Source of the DNA: Triops longicaudatus
Taxonomy: Eukaryota; Arthropoda; Branchiopoda; Notostraca; Triopsidae
Direction of reading: 5' to 3'
Assembly: GCA_022885665.1 (NCBI GenBank)
Contig: JAGQDJ010000128.1
Location: forward strand, 1-64,000
DNA: 64,000 nt
The notes below the pieces were generated by a model, which had not been told where the DNA came from, made no database searches, and was given only the letters and a program-made list of their open reading frames with translations. The position numbers and the translations under genes are program-made. Positions within the stretch are counted from its first letter, which is position 1. Every line of letters begins with the position of its first letter. Below are positions 1-11,535 of this stretch, piece by piece.

Positions 1-228
1 CACCGTTTTCATTGCTTGATTCATCTCCGAAGCTATTTGTTCAACGCTGGCTGTTAATTTTGCCTCCAGCGCTGAACGTATTTCCGTAATGGAATTTTCG
101 AGTGTCGCGTACTTGCGCGTCAGTGTCTCAAACCGTTCTTGCTGTTTTGATTCATCTTTTAACACACCTTCCTAGAGCTCTTTCTTTAGCTGTGTTTCTT
201 TATCTGCTTTTCGTGGAAGGGTACGTAT
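1..228 (-). pseudogene. Coiled-coil gene fragment with in-frame TAG, running off the left edge
   Basis: Read on the minus strand, about 76 codons are open except for one amber codon at about 174-176. Downstream of it the translation begins EGVLKDESKQQERFETL and continues as a Glu/Lys/Gln-rich heptad-like helix to the window edge. Upstream the same frame gives KADKETQLKKEL, also coiled-coil in character, so the stop interrupts a plausible helix rather than marking its end. The composition resembles the coiled-coil exon of the gene at 1730-4657 on the same strand, so this may be a tandem paralogue. The TAG could instead be the AG of a 3' splice site, but the preceding bases are purine-rich, which argues against that. 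The rest lies outside the window; no function can be assigned. Confidence 0.4.
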
Positions 229-1729
229 AACATTACATAATTAAAAATGTGACGGTCAATGGGGTGGAGTGCGATTAAAAAGGTATAAACTGGAATAAAA
301 GACTCGAAACTCAAAGTGTATAATTTTTTAGTATAATAACGTTATGCAAAATTACGTGTTGCCAAATTGCGCGAATTGCCACTAGCGCCAAGTGATATTA
401 AATTGTTCCTCCTTTCGACCTTTTTGCCCAAGTTTGGCTTGCTTGCGCGTGACGATAGGGGCGCTGCAGGACGCTAGTTGTGTGACTTTAGACAGCACGA
501 GGTTTTCCTTCGTTCATATAAGAACCTTCATAAAAAATCAAATATTGTAATCTAACCCAGAATCAGAGGAAAAAGGTTGAGAAATGTTTCTAAAACTTAA
601 GTCTTCAGGAAAACGAATAGAAAAAAAGGTAAAAAAAATGAAAAAAAAATGAGTTTACGGAGATCTGCCTAGATATGCCTGAAAATACTGCTACTCTAAC
701 CGCAATAATAATGAAAATGCAAGAATAATAGTCGCTTAGATTTCACAGCACATAAAAACACGTTCCTCAATCACAGAAGACTGGGTTCTCTAACCAGCTC
801 CTTGCATTGGGCACTACATCTGTTTTTCAGCTTCGATGTTCAACAGTTTATTGTTGAAATTTAAATTTGCTCTTACATCTGTATTTTTATTCGCATTTTA
901 GAATTTAATCTAATATTTCGTTTGTATTTTCATAATATTTATTTATTTTTTTGTTTGATCTAGTCATAGATATTCCTTCTTTATATTTTCGAATTTATAT
1001 TTCTACATTTTGTTTAATTTTGTTAACAGTTAAAAGGGGAATTGGAGTTAGTTTAGAAACAAATAGTCACAAACTATGATTAACATACAAAAGGATGCAA
1101 GAAGGACAACAAATTTGGAGAGTTTAATTTATTGTCTCAGATATTTATTGTCTCTTTACCAGATGAACGTAACTATCTGGTTATCCAAAAACGCTACAAA
1201 GATAAAGTAACCCAGCATTATATGTAAGATTCAACGGACAAAATAGCGAGTTATGAACGGAAAATTACATTTCGCTAAACACGGGAACGAGAACAGGAAG
1301 GGGCGGGCTCTATAAACCGGTATGAAGGAAACATAAGTAGGTTCCGCAATGTAAGGCTTGCCAGTGCCACCTTACGATAGAAAATTGTAAGCTTAAATTA
1401 TAAAAGCTTAAGCTTTTCCCAATAAGAACGATGTCATGAATTAAACTTAAATTCATGACATTGCTTTTATATCTTATAGGCATGGTTGAATGTGGTAAAA
1501 ATAAACGTTACGATGAAAGAAGAAAGGGATTTTTCGGTGACTGTTTTCCTGAAAGTCGCTTTCGTTTACTCTATCGCTGATACTTGGTACGGTAAACGAG
1601 AAATCTCTTTTTATTTTACCTGTAATGTTTTTTTTTACCGCTTCAACCCTGATGAATAAAGCTATAAATTGTGACTTTCCTTCAACGTCTTGAAATTATG
1701 TCTTAAAAAATTACGACAACGGGACAGGC
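229..1729. other. Gene-free AT-rich spacer
   Basis: I see no supported gene here. It holds a perfect 16-bp palindrome at 1402-1417, and an inverted repeat with 12-bp arms at 1431-1442 and 1450-1461. A block at about 430-480 recurs in opposite orientation at about 9985-10030. TTTATT at 1610-1615 reads AATAAA on the minus strand, about 115 bp past the stop of the next gene, and is a reasonable poly(A) signal for it. Confidence 0.6.
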
Positions 1730-4657
1730 CTACCAGCCCCGTAATGTTATATGTACATAATATACAGTTTCATTTCGTGCCAGGGCCTCTGGTATAGACA
1801 TTCCCGTACTAACGACTTTCCCGCCTTCTACTCTCATTTCGCCTAACATGCTGACACGCCCACCTGGACAGTATGTGGCATTGTTCGGATCTAGCAGCCA
1901 AAACGAACCACAACCGAAGCGATCCTCCCTGACATGTATGAAAGGGGTTGGCTTCATTGCCTGACCATTTAAGTCAAAAATATCAAAACTACGATGAGAA
2001 CTACTTCTGTAGGTCAAATTCGCCAACGATCCACTGGCATCAATATACCAGTTTTTGTAGTATATAAAGAAACTTGACTTCGCAGTCCCGAACCGGAATT
2101 CGATGTCAGGGTATGTTTTGAGTCGCCAGAATCGATGCATATCTTCAAAAGGCATGATGTAGTTGTGTTCTAGTCTGGCCTCGGTTAAATTCACATATCT
2201 TCGTAAGAGATACAGCGTACTTTCCCAACAGTGGGCAAACACTGGCAGCACAAAAGTTCCGTCCCCTTCGGGCCAAAGTGTGAATTCTCGGTGTCCTGGG
2301 AATAATAATAAACACGGAACTTTGAAGTTTACTTTTTCTGGTGTTTATGCAACTGTACCGATTCCATAAAGCTTCCTAGAGTCCCTGCACGTTCGAAAGC
2401 AGTTCGAACACTGCGGCCACTCTCCAAAACAGCCCGGTCGCAATGCTTCACACGGAATGTTTCTTCCTACCGGAAATTTCGCATCCACGCAAGATTGTTC
2501 CACCGCAGAACTCATCTTTTCCCACACCGTGCTTCCTGGCCATTGCGCGAACGCGATTTTGGTTCTATTGACGCAGAGGTTGTCAGGCAGCATCTCGCAC
2601 ACGAAGTACTTTTCAGTGTCGTACAAATTGAAGGCCAAACACGATTCATTTTTGGAACACGACCACATGCAATCTTTCTTTGCCCGAAGAAGGGAAAGTT
2701 CTGTGTTAATCGTGAAAACAATTATATATTAAATTATAATAGTCCACTTAATGAACTAAATAAAGATGCTAGAAATATGGAAAATTTTGAGTGCTTTTCC
2801 TTAGTATTGTTACCTTTTGGAATGTACTTTGGCGCAAAGTAGCCTTGTTCAAAAGTAATCATTCTGAAGTTGACGTAATTATTGCTGGTGACGAAATTGT
2901 TCATTGCTTTCTCTGGCGCAGAATCCCCGAGCTCCTTCGTTACCTTGTTTAAGTTTCAACAGTTATAGAAAGTTGGCTAAAATCGGTTCTGTGAACTGGG
3001 TAGCCCGCTCCATTTTTTTGAGAAATCGGTTGGCTAGTATTTTTGTTGACAAAAAGGGCTCGTTCGAGTTTTAAGAACTCTTACATGTAAGATCCGTTAC
3101 GTAGTATCGTCTACATAACCAATTACCAGCCCAAATGTTAAACCAGCTAACTAAACAGCGTCGCTGGAAGTCTAATGAGTTTTATTTGCCTCCAACTTTG
3201 TTTATTATACGTGGATAAGTAATTAACTAGTGAAGCTGAGATAACCTCAAGTGGCTAGAGTTAAAAAACACGCCTTTTTTCGTTAAGGGTTGGTAGAAGG
3301 TTCACGAAAACTTCACTTGCGTTTTGTACTTTTTTTAAAATTATTTCTTATACTTTTATATTTTCATTCATTCATTTTTTTCAACGTTTCGGTTTCTTGA
3401 TATTGTAAACACACGCTATGTTGCTTTTTGACTTGCCGTAAAAAAGGAGGAATTTTCCGAAATCTGATCTCTGTTTTCAGAAAGGCAGGCTTCATAACTA
3501 ACTTGTGCTTCACAAATCACCCGGTAGAAGAAGCGCTGAGGTTAGGAATAAAGAAACTAGCGAACACGGCTTGACAATTTGTCGTTGAAATCTTCAAACG
3601 TGAAAAAAGTAACAATAAAAGACAAGATATTCATAATTCAAGAAAATTGGCGCACGTTTTCAGTATTAGGAGGAATTCGTTCGCTTACATTATTAAGAAT
3701 CGCTTCCGTTCTCTCTACAATATTTTGAATGCGAGACGTGTTCTCGCATGTCGCGTTCGATGCTTCTTTGAAATTCGATTCTTGCTTTTGAAAGCCATTC
3801 AATATAACTGTATNAAGAATCGCTTCCGTTCTCTCTACAATATTTTGAATGCGAGACGTGTTCTCGCATGTCGCGTTCGATGCTTCTTTGAAATTCGATT
3901 CTTGCTTTTGAAAGCCATTCAATATAACTGTATGGAGCACATCGATTTTTCGGGTCTGGTTCTTGTCATTGATATCTGCGTTTTCTGCCAGTTTTAACAC
4001 ATTTTCGAGCTTGCTTTCCACGTTATCTAATTTTTGCGCTGCACGCTCCAACTGTTGATAATTTTGAATCAAATTATGGTTTCCATTTGCGATGTCAGTG
4101 ACAGCTTTCGCCGTTTCCTGAATTCTTGTTTCCTGTTTTCGGAATTCGTTCTGGGTAGCAAACTCTTGCTGTTCGATTTTCAGTGTCTGTTTTTGAACCA
4201 GGTTTGCTATTCCTTCAGCTTTGTCGTATACAGCGTCCAGTATCTTCTTCAGCATTTGACTCGTGTCTTCGTAATTTTGAGACAGTTTGTTAAACCGTTC
4301 CTCCAGCGTTGATTCCAACGCTGAAATCTTGGCAAGTCCCTTTTCCGCTCGTTTCTCGATGTTTTCAACCCGAACGGACAATTCTTTCAGAGCGCGACCT
4401 TGTTGTGCAAATTCTGAATTGAAATTAGTTACCAGAAGATCGTTTAAGGCCGAAGCGCACGTTTCACAACTGTGGTCATTAAACTTTGTGATCAATTGTT
4501 GGATACTTGACGTTAAGTTTTCAAGCCGCGGATAAACGTACTTACAGGTTATAGTAAGCCCGTCTGAGCTGAAGTCATTATTGTAACACCTTTCGGATTC
4601 ATCCTCAGAACCTCCCACGAGAACTGTCATGAAAAGAATCAAAATGGCCCAGGCCAT
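1730..4657 (-). CDS. Secreted coiled-coil protein with PAN/apple-like and probable fibrinogen-like domains (4 exons)
   Basis: Proposed exons, in coding order, are 4657-3689, 2943-2814, 2700-2359 and 2295-1730, giving about 668 residues as assembled. Junction phases all agree: a GTAAGC donor after 3689, a donor after AAAAG at 2814, an acceptor CACAG before 2700, and a 63-bp intron at 2296-2358. Residues 1-16 (MAWAILILFMTVLVGG) are a signal peptide. A Gln/Glu/Lys-rich coiled coil fills the rest of exon 1. Exons 2-3 form a PAN/apple-like module (KKDCMWSC, then CLAFNLY, then FVCEML). Exons 3-4 (from GHREFTLWP through FGCGSFWLLDPNN to NATYCPGG) resemble a divergent fibrinogen-related domain; this assignment is weaker. 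The acceptor of exon 2 is uncertain (2943 or 2934, same phase). Exon 1 contains an exact 119-bp duplication around an N at 3814; removing it keeps the frame and gives about 628 residues. The likely role is extracellular carbohydrate or surface binding, which is inferred from architecture only. Confidence 0.65.
3695..3933. repeat. Exact 119-bp direct duplication joined by a single N
   Basis: Bases 3695-3813 and 3815-3933 are identical, with one undetermined base at 3814 between them. Because the offset is 120 bp, the reading frame survives with or without the extra copy. Zero divergence together with the N at the joint is typical of two contigs placed end to end without merging their overlap. 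Confidence 0.9.
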
Positions 4658-6071
4658 TTTTAAAACGAATAGTCAAAGTCTCAGTTCTTAACTCCGCACA
4701 CTCGGGCACTGCACTGACCTTTCCGAAAGTGTTGACTTCATTTTTATGTTCTATTTTGCAGACAGCGTTGCCAAATTATTATTATTATTATTTATTTCAA
4801 CCGCTTTGCATATTAATTGGGTACTACTGTTGGTAAGGAATTGTACCGAAATCGCTTGAAATGTGGAATGCTGTAAGCACTTATAATATATATTCCATGT
4901 GCAGAACTGTATTACAATGAGGTTATATTACTAAAATAAACGCTTTGGCCAAACCAGTGACGTCCTTTCACGTTGAAATGCGTAACCTATAATCAATTTT
5001 CTGTGCGGCACACATGCAATAATTGTAGAACAGTAAAACCGCGTTTTGAAACGAAGGCCACGCCCGCTTTTTTTCTTACGCGGGCAATACTGAAAAATTA
5101 AGAAAAATATTAAGAAAAATCATATTAACCTTTAGCTTCTGGTGCAGAAACAGACGAACTCCTTGTATATTTATCCACATTGCAGCTCTAATGTTTCATT
5201 GGAACTGAAAAAAATAACGGTTAGATGCAGTGCGCTGTTTATTTATATTTTTCGTCTCTTCTTTCGCACGCAGTCTTAATGCAGTTCTCTCTGTAGCGCT
5301 CGCTATTTTTCGCCGAAAAATATTCCCAAAAATATTGTCAACTTTACCAGAGGAGGAAAATGTTCACGTATCTTGACTTAGATACTCTGTGAGAAATATC
5401 GAGTGCGGCAAACGTGACCTCAAAGCTTAGGTTACTTAGTTTGCATTTTCCTTTTTTATGGTTCTGTGGACTTTAAGCATAAACTGCGCATTTAACCTCT
5501 GTGTTTCCCGTAAAGAACTTTGGATCCCATTTGTGAATGTACGGCACTTCTCAATGAAAACGATCTTAGCCAAACTTTGCCTAATGCTAACCACACGCCA
5601 TCTGTGACATAAGCTTGGGACTGTGGGGCGAAAGCGTTCGAAAGAGGGCTCTGGACGCGCTCACGCAGCTGCCATGACGTTAGGAATAGAGTTGTTTTCA
5701 AATTACGCCACCAAGTGGTGGACAGCGTCAAATCGCCATTATAACCACATCCCGGCCCCATATGGCACGACGCCTCTGAAAAGTAATAAAGAAATTAACA
5801 GCAGAAGGTCGTTACGCCATTCATGCAACAAATCTGAAACTTGTCCGCTGTGGTTGACAATACGCCCGATAGATGGCATGGGCTGACTAAAAACAACGCA
5901 GGAAAAATAAATCCAAACAATTATATTTACTTCTATTGCAACATGCTTAAGCACTATTTTTTTATTATTGTTATTTTTTTATTTCTTTTTTTTTAATGAT
6001 AGCGTCACTGATAACAGCGCCAACTGCCTAGGCTAGATTGTCACTATGGCGTCGAATGAGCAATACACTGT
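4658..6071. other. Gene-free spacer with a dispersed repeat
   Basis: No supported gene. The part around 5500-5890 is richer in GC than its surroundings and contains a block (GTTGACAAT followed by GCCCGATAGATGGC) that recurs, reverse-complemented, near 40555-40625. TTTATT at 5961-5966 reads AATAAA on the minus strand, about 105 bp beyond the stop of the sulfotransferase gene. Confidence 0.5.
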
Positions 6072-7223
6072 TTAATCAACAGGTGCAGGTAATTTCCAGT
6101 TTGTTTTGAAGGTTTGGGTTTTATTGATCGCTCCAGCGTCGGGTACTTTCACGTACCCGTACATATCAAACACGTCTTGGCACACGCTTTGAATCTTTTG
6201 GACATATTCCCAGGGTAACTGCTCTTTCCATGCTGCAACACGCGATCCTCTTTCTTTGACATGCGGTATAGTAACATGCAGCTCGGCAGGAGTGTGTGTT
6301 TTAACATATTCAGCAACAGAGGGCGTCACCGGTAACCCCAAGCACTGTAGCAGCCATTCGGTGACATTTTCCGGATTCGAGGCTATATCTTCGTATCTTA
6401 AGGCGGTGAAACGTTCAGGAAATTTTTTCACCGCTTCTAAAGCCGGTTGGTAGTTATTTCTCAACAATTTGCAGAGTCCTCCCAAGCTGCGGCAATAATC
6501 CTTACACCATTCTTCCCGAAGGCGAGAGTTCATTGTACCTCTTAGGTCGCGTACCAGAAGAATTACGCGCAAATTTAGTTCCGGATGTCGCAGTAAAGGC
6601 AAAACGTACTTCAGAGGCAAGCGAACAGTTTTCGCAACTTGGATAGGAAAACGTTGGCAAGCTTGCGAGAAAAATTCAGCGCTTTGGCAGTAAGTTCCGT
6701 TCTCCACTTCCGTACACAAACGGTACGCAACATTCCTTCGAAGAAGTTCGGATTTCATCATTGGCAACCAGCGGAATTCTCTAAACAGCGGACCATAGTC
6801 GCATTGTAACATACGATACAGTATGTCAATAGGCTTTTCCACCAGAGACTCGTCGATTGTGATAAGGATGTGCTTATTGAAGAAGAGCAGGGGCTCATAA
6901 TTGTACATCACACCCGGTATGTGGTTAAGTAACTCGCCAGTAAATGTCGAACCACTACGGAAGGTTGTGATAATCAGTATACGTTCGTGCGTGTCTCCAG
7001 AAGCTGGTAATGACAAGCCATGGTCTGCTAATACTTTCCGATTGACAGCCATTTGTTGACTAAGTACATTATGTATGCTGAAATTTGCGAGTACACCTTC
7101 GGGTTTGTTGACAAAACTATTTCTATTCAGACGATGGAAGTACGTGAGGACTGTAAAAATTAAAAAACAAATAAACACCCATTGCGTAACTCCACTGCGC
7201 AGAAAACAATATCGAGAATACAT
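6072..7223 (-). CDS. Carbohydrate sulfotransferase (CHST1/3-like), intronless
   Basis: A 383-residue type II membrane protein of the Golgi. This family transfers sulfate from PAPS to the 6-hydroxyl of Gal, GalNAc or GlcNAc in glycans such as chondroitin or keratan sulfate; which sugar cannot be told from sequence alone. A short cytoplasmic tail is followed by one hydrophobic anchor at about residues 14-29. The 5'-phosphosulfate loop is TTFRSGSTF at about 86-94, and the 3'-phosphate site is LLVRDLRGTMNSR at about 222-234. In the latter, Leu replaces the Pro usual in the RDPR motif. Length fits the family. The start is the first ATG, directly before the anchor. It is a paralogue of the gene at 11536 and points away from it. 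The gustatory receptor gene lies between them. Confidence 0.92.
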   Translation of the reverse strand: MYSRYCFLRSGVTQWVFICFLIFTVLTYFHRLNRNSFVNKPEGVLANFSIHNVLSQQMAVNRKVLADHGLSLPASGDTHERILIITTFRSGSTFTGELLNHIPGVMYNYEPLLFFNKHILITIDESLVEKPIDILYRMLQCDYGPLFREFRWLPMMKSELLRRNVAYRLCTEVENGTYCQSAEFFSQACQRFPIQVAKTVRLPLKYVLPLLRHPELNLRVILLVRDLRGTMNSRLREEWCKDYCRSLGGLCKLLRNNYQPALEAVKKFPERFTALRYEDIASNPENVTEWLLQCLGLPVTPSVAEYVKTHTPAELHVTIPHVKERGSRVAAWKEQLPWEYVQKIQSVCQDVFDMYGYVKVPDAGAINKTQTFKTNWKLPAPVD

Positions 7224-8397
7224 ATTTATGCACGTCCTTATGTACTTCTATTTTATTATCCTGTATATCTCACTCGTTTATTTTACACTTCTGCAACAAC
7301 TTCTGCAGCAACAACAGAATTCAGATACAGTGCTGTTACAATCTTGCAACAGCACTGTATCTGAATGTGTTAATTAGACGACTGTCTAAATGTGTGGCAA
7401 CATCTGTGAAGTGTGTACGTTTATCAATAATTGTTTTATACGTGTATAGTACGTATGACGGGATCTGAAAATTCGCATATTCGAGAACACATTCGAGAAC
7501 ACGTGATTACTGAACGAATAGTTTCGTTGTAAGATACAATTTTCTTTAATTGCTATATAATTGTTATAGTAAGACAGGAGAGCCATTGTTTCCTTTTTCT
7601 GTGTTCTGAAGCCACTGAGACTTTTTTGCTTTGCGTCTGGTTGTTCAGGTATATCCTGTACGTATCCCTCATGTATTTATAGTAACATCGACGACCAGTT
7701 TACGTTTACGTGAAAGTAAACCAGGTGCAAAATAAATCTCATTATTTCAATTGAAACTCCATTAATTTTAGTTGGCTTGAGTTCAAACATTGAGATCTAG
7801 ACGAAGACCTTAATGCTTCGACATTCGTACAATTTTGTTAAATAATTTTCTTTCAATAGTAGTTGAAAATAGTGTCAGTTGTGGCGTTTGGAGCTTTTCC
7901 AGTAGTCATTCAGTGCGCAACACAACAAATTGTTGACTTTTTGAGTGCCAGAATTACCACGATCGTTATTCCTCCTTTAGAAAAATGCCATCGCGTTGCT
8001 CGACATTTCGTGAAGCATTTCGTAAGCCCTTTTGTTCCTTTTCCTTTAGTTTTAAAGTCGATCCGCGCCATCTCCAAGGTGCATCGTCGACTGCTGCTTT
8101 CCCGCTCTACGCTTTGTTGGCCTATATTTGGACACCTCACCTTCTGTAAAGGTGGCGCTTTGGTGCATTTGTCTTTGTGTCACGTGGCAGCTCCCGTGAA
8201 TAAACAAAAATTATGAGAAGTAAGATTTTGAATGCTTAGCACTATATTTAGAATTCAATGTAAAGCTCAGTGCCATTCTGGCACACGGTTTGTGTGTGCA
8301 ATTTGTCATCATCTCATCATCAGACGCACATCATCTGTAATAAAGCGATAAAAATGTTGTGCAGCATCCGTTTTCTGCTCCTGGATGGATTGTCACG
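7224..8397. other. Intergenic region upstream of the sulfotransferase
   Basis: It should contain the promoter of the minus-strand sulfotransferase and the 3' end of the receptor gene. The only clear structure is the perfect inverted repeat at 7319-7366. A short open stretch near 7985 was considered and rejected. Confidence 0.5.
7319..7366. repeat. Perfect inverted repeat, 19-bp arms, 10-nt loop
   Basis: Arms at 7319-7337 and 7348-7366 are exact reverse complements (ATTCAGATACAGTGCTGTT and its complement). It sits 96 bp upstream of the sulfotransferase ATG, so it may lie in the promoter or 5' UTR. It could be a small foldback element. Confidence 0.9.
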
Positions 8398-10868
8398 TCA
8401 GCCAGTGTACGACACATTCCTACGACAATGTTCGTTCTGCTCTTCATTAGAAAATTGCACGATAATTATGAAATAGGTCACAACAGCTCCCAGAATCTGT
8501 TGAAAATCATGTTCACTACTTTGTTATGCCAACAGATGGCTCTTACCGGTGTGACTATGGTTCTGCTCACTTCAAAGAGGCCGAATGCAGTAATCTCCAC
8601 CTTTAAATCTTTGATGTGGTTACGCAGCCATTCGACTTGTGATTCTTCAGAAAACAGGTTTGTTGTCCACGAACTCATTGTTGAGTTTCCCTTCGGCATT
8701 GGCGTTTCTCTGGCAGATTGCACGCATCGCTTTGCCTATAATCGATTGCAATAAAAACGTAGTTAAAAAAACTTTCTATTTCGTTCTTATGAATACAGCT
8801 GAAATATACCAAAAATGTATTTATTTATTTATTATAATCATTATTTTACCGAATCAACAAGCAAGTCCGCGGCCCATATAGGCAGTAAAAGATAAAAAAT
8901 AGATTGAGTCGTCGCCAGCAATTTGGTAGCGAATTTAAAGGCACTCAACGACGCATTGGACGTTGTTAAATACAGAGTCTGTCGAAAAGATTGCAACTGC
9001 CCCAACAGGCCCAGTAGCCGACAGGCTATATAAAGCAGTAACGGTAACCCAAAGTACGTATCAATGACGCGCGTTGCAGATTCAAGTTTCAGCGAAGCTG
9101 TGTGTAATTTCTGCAGTGGATCGTCGTTTGTTGTAATCTTACTCTCGCGAGCAACGAAATTTTCATTGTCCACATTGCTCTGGCATTGATTTCCATGTAA
9201 AGTGTTGCGTATTTCTTCATCAAAGATTCTGAAAAGCGACGCTAGTGTCACGCAGAAGGCTAAGAGCAGTATTGGCATAATCCAACTTGTCAAAAAGTAA
9301 TATGTCATATGTATCCCCTTGATAACATGGTCTAATACGATGTTTTCTATCCTGATGCCACCGGATCTGATCATAAAGCGCTCGCCTTTGCACGAATCAG
9401 GGGTCCACACAAGTTTCAGTATGTTGGGCATCATCTAGAAATTAGACTTTAATTTCATTAAACAGACGAAGTTGGTAATCCTTAGACAAATTCCTTACAT
9501 TTCTTTTACTCCATCAACAGTTAATTTCTACTTAATTTTTATAATTTATTTTGATAGGGCTTACCTCAAATGCTGGCTCAACGCTTGCTCCGGTAGCTGT
9601 GCCACTGTAGCGGCGAAAAAGGTGGCTAATAAACAAAGCTTCCTATGACTGAGGAAAGTGTTTTGTGCTGTAAAATCTTCGCGATTAAATTCAACGTAAA
9701 AGTACGTATATGTTTTCGTTATCACTACGATTAGAGTAGTATATTTGTTTTAGTTTGGACATCTTTATTTTCTTTCCCTTCGTTTGCTGAAGGTTTGTGT
9801 TGGAAATACATTTATAACCACTTTAAACTTAACCGAGTTCATTAGTTACCTGTATTTCATTGTAAAGAGAAAGACGCATGCGTGACATCCAGATAAGGAG
9901 CGCACAATTCTCGTAATTCATGAAAAGTTGCACTGAAACATTTGAAAGGCCGCACTAGGGTATTACAGATGACGTCAGCAAATAAACATCCTGCAGCGCC
10001 CCTACAATAACGTGCGAGCGAGTGATCCAGCCTTCTTTTGGTTCTTCCATTGTAACTTTGACACCAGGACGAGCTGCGAGTGTTGACCCTGAACAGCGAA
10101 CGTGTACCAGTTACGTGTATCGTCGCTTACTATTTAGGTTGAAGACTGTTACTAGAAGATCAGACGTTTATAAACATTGCATATCACCAGCTTGGTATCC
10201 AAGTTACAAGCAAGAACCTAAGCAACCTTAACCGCAATATGGCGGATGTCACACGAAACCACTTGTCTTGTCGCTATAGTGGCACAGCGGGCAGACAAGC
10301 GCTGAACCAGCATTAGAAGTAAGCCCTATTATTATTTGTTATTTTCATGATTTTACTTTTAGTTTAAATTACAGGTTTTATGATAAAAGCAGTTGCAATT
10401 TAAAAAATAAAAAAATACCATGAAACTTTCTGCGACAAGTATACACAACCAAATCCAACGCATCCGATTGGACCTCGGTGGACGCAGTAAAGTGTGGAGC
10501 TCAAGTATATGGTTGAGGGCAGATTCCAAGACTGGGATATAGAAAAGCGAAATTCGAGGGATGATCATGGATGGAAGAGTAACGCTGAGACAAAAAATCG
10601 TGTCCACGATCAGGTGTATCGAGCTGCGTGTGCTTTTTGATAGCTGAATTAACTGAGAAATTAGCACAATACATTGCACAACCAAAGTTGCCAACCCAAT
10701 AAATGTAGCGAAATGGAGTCGAGCAAGACGAACCCGGACACTTCCACTATCGGTGTACGTAACATGGATAGGCAAACAACCAGTCCACTTAGAGAAGGTT
10801 AAGATTCTCAAAATGGTGGAAATTGGGTTTTCAGTGTGGACGTGCACAGGATTATTGTTGGACAACAT
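8398..10868 (-). CDS. Gustatory receptor (7TM ligand-gated cation channel), 5 exons
   Basis: Proposed exons, in coding order, are 10868-10419, 9642-9565, 9434-8850, 8735-8547 and 8496-8398, giving 466 residues, with every intron in phase 0. Insect-type gustatory receptors sit in chemosensory neurons and open to tastants. The C-terminus carries the family signature TYFIIIVQF (TY at about 441-442, QF at 448-449). The preceding ITAFGLFEVSR segment matches the usual TM7 lead-in. Further hydrophobic segments are seen at HFATFIGLATLVVQCIVLI, IHLIVDTIFCLSVTLPSMII and SWIMPILLLAFCVTLASLF. Donors at 8547 (GTAAGA) and 9565 (GTAAGC) are strong. The small second exon is the least certain: the acceptor TCATAG was chosen because it alone keeps phase on both sides. 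The ligand is unknown. The gene lies between the two sulfotransferases. Confidence 0.8.
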
Positions 10869-11535
10869 GGCTTCCCAAAAAATTATATTCTGACTTTTGA
10901 TCTTGCCACAAACTCAGTATATGGGCGTTTATTGCACACATAACAGTAGGGGTTGCGCTCAGTCATTTACTGGGCGTTTCATGCGCATTCAATGTAGATT
11001 CAATATATTTAAAACGTCGTCATGCAATAAAGGGGATTAAGGGCTTGACGCGCGAGTGACTTCTTCAAAGAAACAAAGAAAGGTCAAAAATTTCATTACG
11101 CCTAAGTGCCTTCTCGGCGAATCGATAAATAATAAAACACTCTTTGCAGCGGAAGAAGACAATACACTCGCTACACGCTAGCGAATGAACTCGGTTCACC
11201 GGCATTATGCACAGTACTATAATTGTTGATTAGAAGTACTATAATTGTTAGAAGCTATCTCTGTTCTTGATTAAACGACGCTTCTTTCATGGCGAAAATC
11301 TACTGTATTTAATTACTGTGCTTTAATTATTGTATATATAATTACTGTATGCATCATACATTCCCGAAAGAAGCGAAGAGAAAGAACAGAAACACGTTTG
11401 GATAAATTGACTCAAGCTTGTAAAAGCTGTAGGTGCCACAAAGCTCAGTCCCAGTGTCGTTCCAAACACAGTCTTCACCACAATAACACAAAAGTGTACC
11501 ACCCTATCATTATATCTTGTATTTAACATCTTGCT
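10869..11535. other. Divergent intergenic region (receptor minus, sulfotransferase plus)
   Basis: The 5' flanks of the receptor gene and the second sulfotransferase face each other here, so it should hold both promoters. I see no recognisable promoter element and no gene. Confidence 0.5.

Noticed and set aside
3481..3590. Possible extra exon of the coiled-coil/PAN gene (minus strand, RFFYRVICEAQ)
   Set aside because: It has an acceptor-like CTCAG but no good donor, and exons on either side join in phase without it.
5492..5761. 89-codon minus-strand frame MGPGCGYNGDL
   Set aside because: Lies in a dispersed repeat, with an open frame on the other strand as well; no domain.
7985..8155. Plus-strand frame starting MPSRCSTF, reminiscent of a THAP N-terminus
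   Set aside because: Only the first residues resemble THAP; the later conserved Cys/His, Pro and Trp positions are missing.
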